Of a stretch of 16,466 nucleotides of DNA, positions 15,680-16,466 are shown piece by piece. Origin of the DNA: Phascolarctobacterium sp. (GTDB lineage: Bacteria > Bacillota > Negativicutes > Acidaminococcales > Acidaminococcaceae); contig QAMT01000014.1 in assembly GCA_003150755.1 (NCBI GenBank), positions 1 to 16,466 on the forward strand, given 5' to 3'. How positions within the stretch are numbered: position 1 is the first letter of the stretch; the number at the start of each line of letters is the position of its first letter. Under the pieces are notes generated by a model. The model saw nothing but the letters and a program-made list of their open reading frames with translations, was not told the DNA's origin and did no database searches. A program made the position numbers and the translations under genes.

Positions 15680-15710
15680 CTATACAGCTTGTTTTTAACA
15701 AGCTGTATAG
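15680..15710. repeat. Perfect 14-bp inverted repeat (hairpin) between two operon genes
   Basis: Positions 15680-15693 pair with 15697-15710 without mismatch around a 3-base loop (TTT on plus, AAA on minus). It begins 12 bases after the initiating-transferase stop codon in the direction of transcription. On the minus (transcribed) strand it is followed by AAAAATAAATT, not a U-tract, so it is not a normal intrinsic terminator in that direction. On the plus strand TTTT follows, which is a weak terminator at best. It may be an mRNA-stabilising or processing hairpin that sets different levels of the transferase and heptose genes. Confidence 0.75.
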
Positions 15711-15722
15711 TTTTATCCTCAA

Positions 15723-16466
15723 CTACATAGAACCATCTTTTCTAAATACAACCAATATTGTCTTCAGTAATATTTTTATATCTAGCCCAATGTTCCAATT
15801 TGTGATATACTCTTTATCAAGACGAACGACTTCTTCAAAATCGGTAATATCACTTCGTCCGCTTACCTGCCACATGCCAGTGATTCCAGGCTTAATTGCC
15901 AATCTTGCACGATGGTGAAGCTCATACAAATTTGTTTCAGAAATAAGGGGTGGGCGAGTACCTATAATCGACATATCGCCACGTAATACGTTAAAGAATT
16001 GCGGAAATTCATCTAAACTTGTTCGTCTGATAAAATCACCGATTCCAGTCTTATGTGCTCCATCTGGAAGAATCTTATTTCCAATAACTCGTGGGTCAAA
16101 ATCCAATTTGAACATCTTTTCATCACCCAGTTTGTTATCTTTCATCAGTTCAGCCTTACGTTCTTCTGCATCCATATACATGCTTCGGAACTTATACATT
16201 TTGAATCTCTTTCCATTCTTTCCTACACGTTCCTGTGCAAAGAAAATCGGTCCCGGTGATGCTATGTAAATTGCTGGAGCAACAAATATAAATAAGATTC
16301 CGGTAATCAAACATCCTACCAGCCCTCCGGCAATATCCATCAGTCGTTTCAACATCAGATCTCTTGTAGATGCATAGTTAATACTGGTAGTCAGTACTGT
16401 ATAATCTCCAACTTTTTCTACAAACTGTTTTTTCCCCGGCACGCTTTGTACCTTTGCAAGATTTAG
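15723..16466 (-). CDS. Initiating polyprenyl-phosphate sugar-1-phosphate transferase, C-terminal part
   Basis: The frame stays open to the window edge, so the gene is cut at its 5' side; 247 residues are visible. An in-frame GTG at 16440-16442 is not a credible start because coding sequence continues through it without a ribosome binding site. Counting from that codon, there is one membrane segment at about 41-60, SPGPIFFAQERVGKNGKRFK at 62-81, YKFRSM at 83-88, TSLDEFPQFFNVLRGDMSIIGTRP at 141-164 (catalytic-type D144-E145) and PGITGMWQVSGRS at 185-197. This is the bacterial sugar transferase domain (PF02397) of the WbaP/CpsE group, which loads the first sugar phosphate on undecaprenyl phosphate. 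An extended N-terminal part, probably with further spans, lies outside. The first sugar cannot be assigned. Confidence 0.93.
   Translation of the reverse strand, partial: LNLAKVQSVPGKKQFVEKVGDYTVLTTSINYASTRDLMLKRLMDIAGGLVGCLITGILFIFVAPAIYIASPGPIFFAQERVGKNGKRFKMYKFRSMYMDAEERKAELMKDNKLGDEKMFKLDFDPRVIGNKILPDGAHKTGIGDFIRRTSLDEFPQFFNVLRGDMSIIGTRPPLISETNLYELHHRARLAIKPGITGMWQVSGRSDITDFEEVVRLDKEYITNWNIGLDIKILLKTILVVFRKDGSM

Noticed and set aside
15680..15710. Rho-independent terminator ending the initiating-transferase transcript
   Set aside because: There is no U-tract after the stem on the transcribed strand; it is kept only as an inverted repeat of unknown role.
15523..15918. Plus-strand frame of 131 codons across the hddA/transferase gap
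   Set aside because: It is hydrophobic only because it reads the complement of A+T-rich sequence; it overlaps two well-supported genes and has no translation signals.
16440..16442. In-frame GTG as the start of the initiating transferase
   Set aside because: The frame is open upstream to the window edge, no ribosome binding site precedes it, and the family has a longer N-terminal part. The gene is cut by the window.
1..16466. tRNA, rRNA, CRISPR array or riboswitch
   Set aside because: I saw no regularly spaced repeats, no cloverleaf-like segment and no gap long enough for a riboswitch apart from the two short gaps described.

Overview
This window looks like part of a Wzx/Wzy-type extracellular polysaccharide (capsule or exopolysaccharide) locus from a low-GC Gram-positive bacterium. 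A gut Clostridia/Lachnospiraceae-type Bacillota is my best guess. That guess rests on the strong A+T bias, the AAGGAG-type ribosome binding sites, an IS21-like transposon fragment, and the gene mix (polysaccharide pyruvyl transferases next to an F420-hydrogenase-beta-like Fe-S protein). It is an inference from gene content, not an identification. All polysaccharide genes lie on the minus strand and are tightly packed, so the window probably holds the middle and 3' end of one long operon. Its promoter, chain-length regulators and the start of its first visible gene lie beyond position 16466.

Layout in the direction of transcription (high to low coordinates). (1) 16466-15723: the catalytic C-terminal part of an initiating polyprenyl-phosphate sugar-1-phosphate transferase. 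(2) A 90-base gap carrying a perfect 14-bp hairpin. (3) 15632-12645: a three-gene block that supplies every step from sedoheptulose 7-phosphate to GDP-D-glycero-alpha-D-manno-heptose: the kinase (hddA), a fused guanylyltransferase plus bisphosphate phosphatase (hddC-gmhB), and the isomerase (gmhA). (4) 12634-10759: a WecG/TagA/CpsF-family transferase and a GT4 glycosyltransferase. (5) A 143-base gap holding what looks like the eroded 3' end of a lost gene. (6) 10615-8210: a pyruvyl-transferase-family protein and a two-[4Fe-4S] F420-hydrogenase-beta-like protein. (7) 8192-5890: two more glycosyltransferases. (8) 5893-2428: a membrane acyltransferase, the Wzy polymerase and a second pyruvyl-transferase-family protein, joined by stop/start overlaps. 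(9) 2402-230: a hexapeptide-repeat acetyltransferase with an N-terminal membrane anchor, and the Wzx flippase.

At the left edge, on the plus strand and converging on the operon, is the 3' end of an IS21-type istB gene. It is followed by palindromic sequence that probably forms the transposon's end, about 26 bases beyond the flippase stop codon.

Taken together: the initiating transferase loads the first sugar on undecaprenyl phosphate. The TagA-like enzyme and three GT4-type enzymes extend the repeat unit, at least one probably using GDP-heptose. The acetyl-, acyl- and pyruvyl-type enzymes decorate it. Wzx flips it and Wzy polymerises it. The conserved right-hand genes are visibly richer in G+C (16081-16140: 22 of 60) than the strain-specific membrane genes (4621-4680: 11 of 60), as is typical of mosaic surface-polysaccharide loci.
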